DNA from: Diphasiastrum complanatum
Taxonomy: Eukaryota; Streptophyta; Lycopodiopsida; Lycopodiales; Lycopodiaceae
Direction: 5' to 3'
NCBI GenBank assembly: GCA_029204225.1
Contig: CM055097.1
Span: forward strand, 65,907,768-65,971,767
Length of the DNA stretch: 64,000 nucleotides
Part shown: one piece after another, positions 35,584 through 47,365 of the stretch
How positions within the stretch are numbered: position 1 is the stretch's first letter
How the letters are laid out: the number at the start of each line of letters is the position of its first letter
Notes under the pieces: generated by a model
What the model was told of the DNA's origin: nothing
Database searches by the model: none
The model's input: the letters and a program-made list of their open reading frames with translations, nothing else
Program-made: the position numbers and the translations under genes

Positions 35584-36420
35584 GAAGGTTATTTCCTAGC
35601 CAGTTTGCCAATATTGCTAAAAAATAGCCAAAAACATGAAAAAAACCTTTGTAAAAAATGTCCAGAATCTCATAGTAGCCCAAAACACCCTAGACAACCT
35701 TCGCCTAGCTTCATTTTCATTATCAGAGCCATCTTGGAGGTTGATGAAGGTTAATACTAAGTGTACAGTCTCTGACAAAGGTTCTTAGACACCAAAAATA
35801 AGAATTTGCCATTGAGACCCTCACCAACTCCAATATCTGTAAAAGTACTTATTGTAAACCTTTTCCAGTTTGCCAATAGCTACTTTTCCATGCTTTCTAG
35901 CTTCAGTAAAGTCGATGAAGGTTAATATTGAGAATAAGTGGTCAGGCGAACGTTCCCAGTACATTTAAGTCCTTTGAACCTTCACCAACCTTCATAAACC
36001 TTTTCCAGTATATCATTAATCTTCGCCAAGCTTAGAATAGTCATAAAACATTGTTCTGAAGTATCTGTGAAGTCAACGAAGGTTAATATTATCTATAACT
36101 AGTTCGACAAATGTTCCCAGCTCTCAAAAGTGCCAAATTACCCTCTAAACCTTCGCCAGACTATTTCTCACCATGAGAACCTTCGCCTAAACTTCGTCAG
36201 TCCTCTGATCATTAATTTGTACTTCTCTGCAAGTCGACGAAGGTTAGTCTCCATCAAAAATATAGTGGCGAAGGTTCCCAGTCCAAATCGTGCCCAAATT
36301 GCTTTTAGAACCTTTGCTGCATCATTTGCCAACAAGAACCTTCACCGAGCTCCCCAAAGTGGTAGTACACTGTGATAAAACATATATCAGTCAGGTGAAG
36401 GTTTCTGTTAAGAAAATCCA
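35584..36420 (+). repeat. Tandem array of about 161-bp units in gypsy leader
   Basis: GAAGGTT recurs at 35584, 35746, 35917, 36078, 36239 and 36397 (steps 162, 171, 161, 161, 158). It is usually preceded by GTCGA(C/T) or similar and followed by TAAT. Between them AACCTTCGCC recurs in the opposite sense. The units are diverged, giving about five copies. No coding capacity. Confidence 0.85.
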
Positions 36421-36909
36421 AAAAAAATATTGAAACTACTAGTGACTTGACTCGAGAAATACATGTTTAATCTTATACAAGTCATAGCATTTAGTGCTGG
36501 GGGCCAGCGCAGTCCCCCAGACCTCTGCCCCGGACCCCACCCATCTCGGCACATCGAGGCCATCTATCACTCACCATTGTTGCCAACTGCACCGTTACAA
36601 CATCCATTTTTTTGTGTGATCATCTCCATTCAAATTTGTGCCACCATCCATCCATCTCTCTCAATAATCATTTCAATTGTCATCCAGTAAAATCTATTAG
36701 TTATTCATGTTCCTTCTAGTCCTTTCTATCATAATTCACTGATCATCACTAGGACAAGATCCACTCAGATCCATTGTTACCAAAAGCCTTTACTTTGTAT
36801 TAAATTTGCATAGTGAATGAGATTGAAATCTAGTAGAATACTACCTACAGAGAATCCAAAGCTACATCAAGCAGCAGCGAAAGAAATCTGACCAAATCAA
36901 CTAAATCCA

Positions 36910-37266
36910 ATGGATCAAGATATTCCTATGCCAGCAGTACCTTTACAAGCAATCAGAATATCTCCCAGATTGAAATTGCCCAAATTTGATGGATCCATCG
37001 ATCCTATCAGATTCTTGCAGATCTATGAGCAAACATGCGAGATCTATGGTGAAACCACCCCAGTAGAGAAACTGAAGCTATTTCCAATGTCCTTGACAAG
37101 AGCAAATTTAGACTGGTTTTTCAATCAGACAACACAAGAACAAACAGACTGGGAAGCGGTAAAAGCAACTTTGATCACCATATTTAAGCCACAAAAGTTC
37201 CTTGAAGACCCATTCCTCTTGATTAGCAAAATCAAGATGGGAAAGAGAAAGGGTCTGAGACTACAT
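36910..37266 (+). pseudogene. gag: gypsy Gag N-terminal part, truncated
   Basis: MDQDIPMPAVPLQ opens a frame with LKLPKFDGSIDPIRFLQIYEQ, KLKLFPMSLT, LDWFFNQTTQEQTDWEAV and FKPQKFLEDPFLL. This is the retrotransposon-gag domain (residues about 15-105), close to the remnant at 37-300. Here it is uninterrupted for about 119 codons. After residues KRKGLRLHQ it runs into copia LTR sequence in frame for a further 20 codons, which are not gag. The zinc knuckle and all of pol are lost. Start chosen as the first ATG upstream of the conserved domain. Confidence 0.85.
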
Positions 37267-37269
37267 CAA

Positions 37270-37730
37270 TCCAAATTACCAAAATCTCATTATTCACAAT
37301 ATGGCAGAACATGCCAAGCTTTCCCTACATGAGAGAGACTCAAATTCCTACAATGGAGTTGCATGGAAAGTCCACTTAACTAAACTAATTCACCTACCCG
37401 AGATCCACATGTGTAACTGCATGCATGGATGTTGCATGTACTGCATGTCAGCTAATAAAATTGCCTAGACATGTGTAGATCACAGAAACCACTTTGCATG
37501 TTGCATGCACTGATTGCATGCGGCTTGCATGCATACAGTATGACATTGCATGCTATCTAAACTTCTGCATGTCATCAAAATTGAATCTACCTAACTCAAA
37601 ATCGACCTACACTAGAAGGTTATGTGCTCAATTCACATACCTTTTCTGTACAACATGAAATATAGTGGAAATAACCATGGACATGGCCCCAAACTTGAGA
37701 TAGGAAGATCATATTTTAATAATCTTCACA
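37270..37730 (-). repeat. Truncated 3' LTR of copia derivative (461 bp)
   Basis: Matches 40090-40545 with scattered changes. The last ~269 bp of the LTR (equivalent of 39821-40089) are missing where it meets the gypsy gag. Confidence 0.9.
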
Positions 37731-37739
37731 CTCCTCCTT
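37731..37739 (-). other. Polypurine tract of copia derivative
   Basis: Minus AAGGAGGAG directly before the LTR start TGTGAAGATT. Confidence 0.75.
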
Positions 37740-37742
37740 AAA

Positions 37743-38530
37743 ATTTATGTTTCTATCAACATAGACTTTGAAATTAGGCCAAGGTTAGACCTCATCTTGA
37801 TAAAGACATTCTTGAGTAGTCACATTGCCTACTTTCAAGAATGTGAGACCTCATCTTGAAATTAGGCCAAGGTTAGACCTCATCTTGAGAAGATCTGCAA
37901 CACAATTTGTAGAATCAACATGCTCCAGTGAGATCTCTCTCCCAATGACTTTTTCTCTTACAAAATGATGAGCTACTTCAATGTGTTTGCTCCTTGCATA
38001 GAAAACTGGGTTATTTGCAAGAGCTTGAGTAGAAAAGTTGTCATTCTTGATAATTGGAAGATCTTCATCTGCATAATACTTTAGCTCCAAAAGTAGCCTT
38101 TTGATCCATAAAACCTCCTTTGTTGTGGTTGTAAGAGATTTGTATTCAGCTTCACAGGATGATAAGGAAATAGTTGTTTGCTTCTTTGATAGCCAAGAAA
38201 CCAAGTTCTCTCCAAGAAATATAGTGTAAGCACTTGTGTATTTTCTATCCAACCTGTCTCCTGCAAAATTTGAATCTGAAATAGCAATCAAAGTCAGATC
38301 TTCTCCCTTGTAAAATTATCCATAATCTGAGGTAGAAGATATATACCTCAAGATTCTTTTAGCCAACTTCCAGTGATATAACTCTGGATCCTGCATGTGT
38401 TGACTTAGCTTATGAACACAAAAGCTTAGATCAGGCCTAGTCATTGTTAACCAAATAAGTGAGCCAATAAGACTCGTTCTCTTGTCTGCTTTCTTCATCA
38501 ATGAGAACACCTTGCAGTGTCTCCAAGGAT
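37743..38530 (-). pseudogene. Copia RT C-terminus and RNase H (deletion derivative)
   Basis: The minus strand reads TSLIGSLIWLTMTRPDLSFCVHKLSQHMQDPELYHWKLAKRILRYIS (about 38480-38340). RNase H follows: DSNFAGDRLDRKYTSAY, SLSSCEAEYKSL (usual Thr replaced by Cys), FYARSKHIEVAHHFVRE and NCVADL. The acidic residues of the RNase H site are mostly retained. A stop near 38310 and a short deletion at ADLL/MRSNLG break it. Upstream it is fused to gag with no protease, integrase or RT palm. Confidence 0.85.
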
Positions 38531-38985
38531 GGAAGATCCTCCCTGACAACATAAGTCTACACAATATTGTCATACTCATCTCTAAGTCCATTTAGGACTA
38601 GTTGAACAAGTTTAGTGTTCTTAAGAGCATCACCAATACCAGCTAACTCTTGATGAAGATCCTTAACTCTCATGACATATGATGAAGCACTCTCATCTAC
38701 TCTTTGATAACTTAGAAATATTTGGTTTCTAAGTGTAAGCAATTTAGAAGCATTCTTGATTTCATAGATTGTTTTTAGAGTATCCCAAGCTTCCTTGGTA
38801 GTGGTGCATGTACTTATCTCTCTTAACACTTCATTGCTTACATTCATTTTTCTGAAATGAAGGGCAATTCTGGTTCTTTTGTGTGTTGCAGCTTCATTAG
38901 GTGTAGCAGGTTCTTCTTCAGCTCCACTCACAATATCCATTACATCTTGTAGAATCAATAATGATTCCATTTTAATCTTCCACAT
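38476..38985 (-). pseudogene. gag: Copia gag (deletion derivative)
   Basis: The minus frame from about 38985 reads MWKIKMESLLILQDVMDIVSG, KMNVSNEVLREISTCTTTKEAW and ASKLLTLRNQIFLSYQ. It ends DEYDNIV at a stop near 38557, after which YVVREDLPSLETLQGVLIDEE continues the same protein. The normal N-terminus (MASMG-type) lies just upstream in another frame near 39050. It is UBN2-type Gag, complete except for the zinc knuckle. At about 38480 it passes directly into RT sequence. Confidence 0.85.
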
Positions 38986-39808
38986 TGCATAATTGAAGAT
39001 GTTAATCTCTCACTATGCTCCAAGAAATGTGAACCAGATGAAAACATCTTCTCTATGAGAAATTCTAGTAATGATGAAAAAATGATGTTGAAAGGATGTT
39101 GCTTGCTATCTCAATCTAGGATCTAACACTGATGTTGATCCAACCTATGAAATCTAGCAACAGATGTGAAACAAATTCTCAACACAGAAAATCAATCTAT
39201 CTTGAATTTGGATCTTGCTTCAGTCACTAAAAAGAAGCACATGCAAGTAATAAGTCTATCTCTCCCACAAGTTTCAAAAAATTGAAAAGCTCTCTAGGAA
39301 CTTACTTTCAACTCAAACACAGTAATTTGTGTGAAACAAAAATTTTAAGACCTCAGAACACTCACTTATATCCAATTCTACTTGATTGACAGTGAAAATT
39401 GATGCAAATGGTGAAAAGAACTAATGTGTGCTCACTTTGGCATATCCCACGAGTTGAATACCCTCTCAAACTATCTGATTGCCTACAACTCTTCTTAAAA
39501 CAAATCAAATTGTTTAGAAACACAAGCAACACATTCTACTCTTCAATGCTTATCCAACAAGCTATAGAACATCAAATTTGGATCAAATCTAGAGAAGTAG
39601 CACTCAATCAATGAGGGCTGATTTCACATGTGTGAGCTCTCTCTCCGTACAGGGCTCTGCTAGAGTAGATCAGGCTCGTTTTGATCCACTTATGATCCAC
39701 ATATAGCTTGTCTCTCGGCGATTTTTAATCCCTCTCCCAAATCTAAGTTCCTGCAAGCAAAAGCACTGAAGATCTGATGTATACACCCTCACCTCTTCAA
39801 AGCATGAA

Positions 39809-39820
39809 GCTCTGATACCA
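39809..39820 (-). other. Primer binding site of copia derivative
   Basis: Minus TGGTATCAGAGC abutting the 5' LTR. Confidence 0.9.
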
Positions 39821-40545
39821 TGTGAAGTTTTTAGCACGTGTGAACTTCACCACACACCCTACAGGATCTTACTGAGGTGTTGTGATTGCACAAGATTGAT
39901 CAGAGAACAGTATACTTGAAAAATCTATGACAAGAGCACAATGGCATACATCTGATGAAAATATCTAACTTCTCACTATGAGAATTGAATGTTAGAAATA
40001 ATTCTAAGTGCTCAGTATGGGAAAAATAGCATGTTCTCGAGTAGAGAGAGAAAATCAATGAAAGAGAACTCGGGTATAGAGAGAATGAGTCCAAATTACC
40101 AAAATCTCATTATTCACAATATGGCAAAACATGCCAAGCTTTCCCTACATGAGAGAGACTCGAATTCCTACAGTGGAGTTGCATGGAAATTCCACTTAAC
40201 TGAACTAATTCACCTACCAGAGATCCACATGTGTAACTGCATGCATGGATGTTGCATGTACAGCATGTCAACTAATTTGCCTAGAATGTGTAGATCACAG
40301 AAACCACTTTGCATGTTGCATGCACTGATTGCATGTGGCTTGCATGCATACAGTATGACATTGCATGCTATCTAAACTTCTGCATGTCATCAAAATTGAA
40401 TCTACCTAACTCAAATCCGACCTACACTAGAAGGTTATGTGCTCAATTCACATACCTTTTATGTACAACATGAAATATAGTGGAAATAACCATGGACATG
40501 GCCCCAAACTTGAGATAGGAAGATAATATTTTAATAGTCTTCACA
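39821..40545 (-). repeat. 5' LTR of copia derivative (725 bp)
   Basis: Minus TGTGAAGACTATT (40545) to AAACTTCACA (39821). It contains CACGTG at 39835-39840, clusters of GCATGC/TGCATG (40240-40375) and a CTCGAGTAGAGAGAG element near 40036. Confidence 0.9.
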
Positions 40546-41598
40546 GGATTTTGTTGGGACGACCCTGGTTGCAAATTGCACAAGTAGTTCATGATTGGGG
40601 GACCGACAAAATCACATTTGAGAACAGAGAGCGAGTAGTAAAGGTGGATCCTTCCCCATGGGCGATGAAGCTTGTACCACCCAGCTGATGACACTTCTTC
40701 CACAACAGACCATAGCATTGATCACCCGAAAGCCTCAATGGGTGTTCATTATTATTCACAAACAAATATCGTGTTGTGGATGGATGTATTGGGAACAATT
40801 GACTGTATGACTGGGCATACATGTCATCTAGATTCAGATTCAGATTCAGATTCAGAACCCAGCGAATCACCACCATGAGAATTTACCCTAGACATGCCTA
40901 TCTCATATGGGACGAACATGATAAACATAGCATGACTATCACCGAAACCTATTGAAGATGATTTAGTTCCTTGGCAACATGCATTGTCCTACGACAAGGA
41001 AGTTGAGCTGGCAGATGAGCAGATCCTACACCACATGGATTCTACGCATTATGGAGTTCAACGAATACCAACTCAACCACCTCATAAATCTCAACATGCT
41101 AAAGTCTCAAAGATGCCACCATCAAAAGCACACGTATCAAAGAAAAATCAACAAAAGCAAAGATACAATCAGGTGATTAAGTGGAGCGATTAACCCGAAG
41201 AAGCTATAACAATAGTGGATGAAGACATTCAGAACCATGTGGTGAATGCCAAAGGACCTCAACACAAGACAACGAGCAAAGAAGCAGCAACCACCAACAA
41301 CAATATACGAGGCAAGAAGAAAGTTGTTGAATCGCATGCTCAAGGGTCATCCGACCAAGCTTCGACATCATGTAAATCTGCAGACTTGTTCTAAATGCAA
41401 GTTTGTGGAAGTCCTTGAAGATGGCAAAGTCTTCAATGACTTCAAGTTATTAAACTTAACATCTAAACTTGAAATTATGATGGGATCGGTTACCCTTTGC
41501 TAGAGATCAGCCGGAAGTCCATGTGTTGTAGACGTCCTTAAAATAAATTGGCTGTCTAAGTTATGATTCCAAGGAGGCAACTGTGGGCTTAATTTCCA
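40546..41598 (+). other. Unrecognised coding-like remnant, plus strand
   Basis: Overlapping plus frames (40672-40878, 40984-41193, 41246-41503) suggest one degraded protein. A Gln/Lys-rich linker, an Asp-Ser repeat from (GATTCA)n at about 40829-40857 and a basic ARRKLLNRMLKGHP segment are visible. It could be a gypsy gag/pol linker, but no diagnostic motif was found. Confidence 0.35.
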
Positions 41599-41614
41599 AC
41601 AGTCCCCCTTAATG

Positions 41615-42991
41615 TCACGGTTGGTGCCTTGGTATCTTCGTCAGTTTCAGCATGTTGAAGAACTTCTGGTGCTTGATCTTGGGAAGCGCTTTGGTGAAGA
41701 TGTCTGTGGCCATTTCTATTGTGGAACAGTATTGAAGGATCACTTGCCATGAGAAAACTTTCTCCCGAATGAAATGATACTGGATTTTTATGTGCTTGGA
41801 TTTGCCATGAAATCTGGGATTCAGTGACAGTGAAATACAGCTCAAGTTGTCACACAGAATGGTGGTAGCATTAAACTAAGTGTGATGTAAGCCATGAAGT
41901 AATAACCTGGTCCATACAGCTTCTTTTGAAGCTTGGCATGCCGCAATGTACTCTGCCTCTGTCAAAGAAAGAGCAACTGATTTCTGCTTCCTTGAGTTCC
42001 ATGAAATCGATCCCCCTGCTAGATAGAAACAGAACCTGGAGGTAGATTTTCTAGTAGAGACTATTCCTCCCCAATCTGAGTCGGAATAGCCTTGCAGGAC
42101 GAGTGGGTTCATAGCATTTTCATCATAACATAATATGTGATCTAAACTTCCCTGAATATATCTCATCACTCTCTTTAACGGTTTCCAATGAGAGATCCTA
42201 GGATTAGACATGAATTGACTTAATGTGCTAACAGTGTATGCTAAATCTGGTCTAGTACACAACATTGCATACATTAAAGATCCTATTAGTGAATGATAAG
42301 AGTACTTCGCTATGTCGAGTACTTCACTATCAAAATCAGCACAAGTAGGTTTAGTCAATACTATACTTGGATCCATTGGAGTATCAATGGGTTTGCAATC
42401 AGACATATGAAATTTTTCTAAAATGCCTTTTAGATATGTCTGCTGGCTAAGATGGATCTTCTTCTGAAGCCTATTTCTAGTAATGTGAATTCTTAGCAAA
42501 GAATTGATAGCTCCTAAATCAGTCAAGTCAAATTCTTTTGACAGATCACTCTTAGTAGTGTGCAGTAGAGAAGTGTCGTTAGACAGAATAAATGCATCAT
42601 CTACGTAAAGAGCTATGTGAACTGAATTGGTGCCTATATGCTTTGAATAAACATTACAGTCAGCTGAATTGTTTGCAAATTCCAATTGAATGAGATAAGA
42701 GTTGATTCTATTGAACCATGCTCTTGCGGCCTGTTTCAGACCGTAGATTGCTTTGTGCAGCTTGCACACTTTGTGCTCTTGTCCTTTGACTTTGAATCCT
42801 TTCGGTTAGAAGGTGTACAGCTCCTCTTCGACACTGCCATTGAGAAATGTTGTCTTGACATCCATTTGGTGCATTTCAAGGTCTTCTGCGGCTGCTAACC
42901 CAATCAGAGTCATGATTGACTGCATCTTGACGACAGGACTGAAAATTTCTTGATAATCCTCTCCTTGGACTTGAGTGAATCCTTTAGCCAC
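41615..42991 (-). pseudogene. pol: Copia reverse transcriptase and RNase H
   Basis: The minus frame 42991-42806 gives the RT start (AKGFTQVQGEDYQEIFSPVVK, MHQMDVKTTFLNG). After one frame change the 297-codon frame from 42769 gives MCKLHKAIYGLKQAARAWF, the catalytic ALYVDDAFILS and FDLTDLGAINSLL. The RPDLAYTVSTLSQF motif and RNase H (GYSDSDWGG, SRKQKSVALSLTEAEYIAA) follow. The last part (KSKHIKIQYHFIRE, TDIFTKALPK) is in a separate frame to the stop at 41615. It is a lineage distinct from the 9583 element and closer to the one at 24-28 kb. Only a few lesions, but the N-terminal pol is missing. Confidence 0.9.
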
Positions 42992-42999
42992 TAGCCGTG

Positions 43000-43640
43000 C
43001 TTTTTATTTAGCAATGGAACCATCTGAGTTGATCTTCTTCTTGAAGATCCACTTGTTGTCAATAACTCTCTGTGAGTGGGGAAGTCAACCAGTGTCCAGG
43101 TCTAATTCATCAAAAGTGAGTTGTACTCGCTTTTCATAGCTTCTTGTCACTTGACATCATCCTTGGAGTTAATTGTTCAGCTAGGCTCTCTGGTTCTTTT
43201 GATGAAGTCCAGAATGATTGAGGTGCATACCTCTCAGGAACTATCCGAGTCTGTGTGGATCTGCAGACATTTGGTTGACCAGGATGCAATGATTTTTTTC
43301 TTGAATTTTTCCAGATCTGCTCGAGCTAGCTTGTCTGGTCTAATGACAGGTACTGTCGGCTGTTCGGCTTTTGTAGCTGTAGCTGCAGGTTTTGTAGAAG
43401 GAACATCAACGTTGAAAGAATCCATGCTATGTAAAATAGAATGAAATGACATACCATCGTTTATCGATGGTTGTTTGAAATCATAGTGTGTATGTTCTTG
43501 AAATATTACATCCCTAGAGACAAATACTACATTGGTGGATGGATCATAAGAATTGAGCCACATGTGAGCATGTGAGCAGCATGGAGTTGCATGAGAAAAA
43601 ATTTGACTTTATGTAGGGGAAAAAAGCCTGAAATATTGCT
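43000..43640 (-). pseudogene. Copia integrase C-terminal tail and linker
   Basis: The minus frame 43563-43234 begins MWLNSYDPSTNVVFVSRDVIFQE, the conserved strand that closes copia integrase. A long Ser/Pro/Ala linker (RPDKLARADLEKFKK) leads toward the RT start. It breaks into other frames between 43234 and 43000. The DDE core is absent. Confidence 0.8.
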
Positions 43641-45450
43641 AAAAGTCATGATTTTTGCAAGTTTTCTCACAAATTTGTGACATATTGTTGTAAAACACCT
43701 AATGGGCCTTGGTAGAGAATTTATCACTATCTTTTGAAGTTGTCCATGAAGTTAGAGCAAAGATTTCAGTGAATTGAGGGTGTAGGAAGGCCAAAAGGAC
43801 TGAAAATTGAGAGGCAAACTATTAAACCTGTGATTTGGTTGCCGGAGGCTTGTGCTCTGTCTCCATGAAGTTTTTAACTAAAGCGCCCTCCCACAAGTTG
43901 AAAAATCTTTGTTCTCAGCCCATCTCTAGACCTAATTAAAGGCTTCACGAAAGTCTAATAGACTGTTGGTAATGTCTCTTTGGGTGCTAGGTTGGTGTTT
44001 GCATGATTTTGCTTGAATCCTCTCCTTGAAAGTGCACCCTGCTACAGATTTTTGGTGACTATTCTCACACGTGTGAAGCTGCGGTGGCAGGGTGATGTGG
44101 CAAGCACCTCGTTCACTTGGTCTCCCTCCATACTGTCCTTTAAAAAAAAAATTGTCAAAAAATGGAAAAAATTCTAATTGGATGTCTTTCCTTTTCCTAA
44201 TTTGATGTAAGTACTTGTGGAAATTTGTTGCATGGTGATTATGTTGATGTTTGTGACATGCATGAGGGATTTACAATCGTTTTGAGTGATCATACACATG
44301 TGCCTTGACGGTTGGGTGATAAGTCAGTGTTATTGGCTGACGGAATTCAAAGAACTGAATTTTCCATAGAAGTTTTGTTAATGACAGTTTATAGTTTATG
44401 TCATGTGTTGTGCATGTCGGGTAGACATTATGATAGTATGATTAGGAATCGAACTGACTATTGTTTTTCCGATTTTGATTGCCTATATATTGCCTGTATT
44501 TTTTGTAGAATTTTTAACTTACATAAAAAAATATATTAAAAAATCCAAATTTTTTCAATTTTTCTCAATTTTTCGAATTATCTATGAAATGAACTAAGAT
44601 CATGAATTTGACCATACTGGAGTCATTTTGAATTAGAATTTGTCACAGTATCTCATTTAAGGTTAAGAATAGACGTATTTGTTAACTATAGTCAGTTATT
44701 TCCTGTTTTAGATCATTCAAGATGGCTAAAGAAGTCGCAAATCTTATCGTACCTTCGTACATGCAAATTTGCCAACAATTGAGTATTGCATGCATATTTA
44801 AATGATTGCATTTTATATAGAGCCAAGCACGAATCCATGACAACTTGCCCAAGTTGAGAACATTTGCAATATGGATGATAGTCAAGCAAACAAAATTCGA
44901 ATAGAGAAATCCATCAACATATGGTTCCAAGAGAACATTGACCAAATTCATAGACCTATCTTGCTTATGTTGTAAGAAACCTTGACTGTATGTCAGATTG
45001 ATATAGTTTTAAATCAAAGATAGGTGGTACAATTGAGCAAAAAGAATTGCTACAAACATCATCATGTAAAGTGCATAAGCTATTATGGCTATCTTGAAGA
45101 ACTTTTGCCAAAGGGCTTCTAATATTTGTAGAGTTCAACGATGACCCAAGGTCCCTTATGGCGAAGATAGTCCACAGCTATTAAGCTTAATTATATCTTC
45201 AACTCTAGAAAAAATTTAGCAATTGGATCTGGACTGGTGTTGCATTTACAATAAAGTGTTGCTTGGTCAAAGTGGTAAAGATTTTGGAATAAATTGTGCT
45301 GATTTTTAAGAGATCTCTGTTGTTCCAAATTTTAAAAGTCAACAATTTGAGGGCATTTGATGGAGAAAAAATGTTATTGTCAACCAGATAATAATTGGTA
45401 CTAGTTTTGATCATCAAAAAATGAGGAAAATGTATCTAACTAAATATTTT
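43641..45450. other. Unassigned AT-rich sequence with one LTR-like G-box palindrome
   Basis: No coding signal. CACACGTGTG at 44066-44075, in the same TTCTCACACGTGTGAAG setting as in copia LTRs, suggests a decayed LTR somewhere in 43700-44300, but no termini were recognised. Confidence 0.4.
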
Positions 45451-45606
45451 TATAATCTTAGGCTTGTTGATTTGGCTGAATTGTTACTCTTATGCATTGT
45501 ATTCCTAATTCTACTCTTATGCATTTTTTATAATCTTAGGCTTGTTGATTTGGCTGAATTGTTACTCTTACGCATTGTATTCCTAATTCTACTATCAGCA
45601 ATCAAT
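45451..45606 (+). repeat. 78-bp tandem duplication
   Basis: TATAATCTTAGGCTTGTTG... starts at 45451 and again at 45529. The two units are nearly identical. Confidence 0.9.
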
Positions 45607-46674
45607 TATTGGGCCACAAGACCCAATTACAAGGCAAGGCTATTCAAACCGTGATATAAAATACCAACACAAGAAACTCTGAATAGCTCTATATATTTAT
45701 ATTAAACTCTTCATTTTTTATGCACACTGATATATCACTTATAGCCTAGGCCATGAAAAACTTCGAATAGGCTGGAATGTGCTCTTATCTTTGAATTTCT
45801 ACTTTCATTCGACGCATGTATTGTATTTGTGTCTGGTACATCAGAACTTGTTTATCATTTTCTTGACATTAAAAGCTATAATCTAATTGTTACAAATATA
45901 AGTTTTCACATATTTGTGAGACATATCTGCTTAGATCATCGGCAATTACTTAGATATGATGAAAAGAGTTAATTAATAACACAAATATAGCTCAGCCAGT
46001 ACTTTCCAAAACTTATCTTTGCTCTTGTATTGTCTTTTTAACATTTAGAACTCCCAATTTAAAAAGTTTTTGCAATCAAAAGGCCAAAATCAGGTGTAGC
46101 ATTATTCATAGCATTGGACACCCACAATTTGAAATATTTTCTAATAAGAAAAATATTTACTTTTTCCGAGCATTCTACATGTTTGACACATCAGTAGATG
46201 TGCATATATAGTTGTACACAAAGAACGTCTTGATAGATACGCCTGGAGTCTTGATGGACAGTGAGATATGAATTTCCGGAATACCAATCAAATGCACACT
46301 TTTGTGTAAAATTCCCAGTAACTATCTGTCAAGCATTCAAATTTCACATAATGTAGCCTTGAGATTCAGTTATTGATTCAAATTACTCTCGGATTGCTAC
46401 GTATGTAATTTGCAAGGTCTCAGATAGCATCAAAGAAAGCATTCTATTCATTAGATGTCAGTTAATTTTCAATGAAACTTAATTTAATTAGGACAGATTC
46501 CTGCAGACTTGCAGGATTTGTGTAACTGTGAAGATATCTTTGGACTATCTGTGCATGCTGTTCCAGGTGTGTATAGTTTTTGAAAATTCAGGTAAAAAAA
46601 TCTACGGTTTTATCCAATAATAGTGTGCAGTTCGTCATAGGTTGTCTAGTAAGTGAATTCAAGATTGATGAAAT

Positions 46675-47365
46675 AAACTTCACAAAAAAAAATGAAGATG
46701 GTTTAGAGCTCTTCTCAAGTCAAGAAACTTCATGTAATCAAATGATCATGAAGTTGTCCTTAGGAAAATCAAAAAATCATACAAACTGGATCTTCTATGA
46801 CTCTGTATGAACGCTCTGAAGCAATAAGGTAGTCACTGTTCTAGGTTTACAACCATGAATGCTGTAAACTCTTTGCACACCTAACATTCAGATAAAGTTA
46901 CACAGCATGTATAGATGGTCCGAAGATATCTACATTATTCACATAAATTTTGCAAGTCTGCACAATTCACTGTCCTATTAAACCAAGTTTCTTTGAAAAT
47001 TAGCCTGAACAAAGAACTAGTAGCATTTGATGAATAGAACACCTCATTTGACACCACCTGAGACCTTGAACAGTACATACATGTGTTTGGATAGTAATTT
47101 GAGTCGTGATGTGATATGATCTTAAATGTCTGACAAACAACACGAGTAAAACTTTCATGAAGCTCAAAACATTGAAAATGGTTTAAAACTGCACTCAAGT
47201 TGAAAAACCCCATGTAGTTGATATAACCATAAGGTCATGAAGTGCCCTTAAGAAAAAACCATACAAAGTGAATCTTCTATGACTCTGTAAGGTAGTCTCT
47301 GTTCTAACTTAACAACCATGAATCCTGTAAACTCTTTGCACATCTGACATTTGGATAAAGTTCAT
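46675..47365 (+). repeat. Degenerate duplication, offset about 480 bp
   Basis: Blocks at 46700-46905 (GGTTTAGAGCTCTTCTCAAG, GATCTTCTATGACTCTGTA, CTGTAAACTCTTTGCACA) recur in order at 47185-47365. Individual bases and small gaps differ. No coding. Confidence 0.75.

Larger units (their letters stand above)
37270..40545 (-). mobile_element. Copia deletion derivative (minus), internal region only 2.1 kb
   Basis: The 5' LTR is 39821-40545 and the 3' LTR 37270-37730 (truncated). A primer site and purine tract sit at the proper places. Internally only gag and the RT end/RNase H remain, joined directly. The LTRs are long relative to the coding content. Confidence 0.9.
41599..43640 (-). mobile_element. 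Truncated copia element (minus), integrase tail to 3' end
   Basis: Minus strand: integrase C-terminal region, RT, RNase H, a purine tract (TTAAGGGGGA, about 41600-41612) and the first bases of an LTR (TGTTGGAAATTAAG from 41599 downward). The LTR boundary on the low side could not be found. Upstream of about 43640 copia homology ends. Confidence 0.8.
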
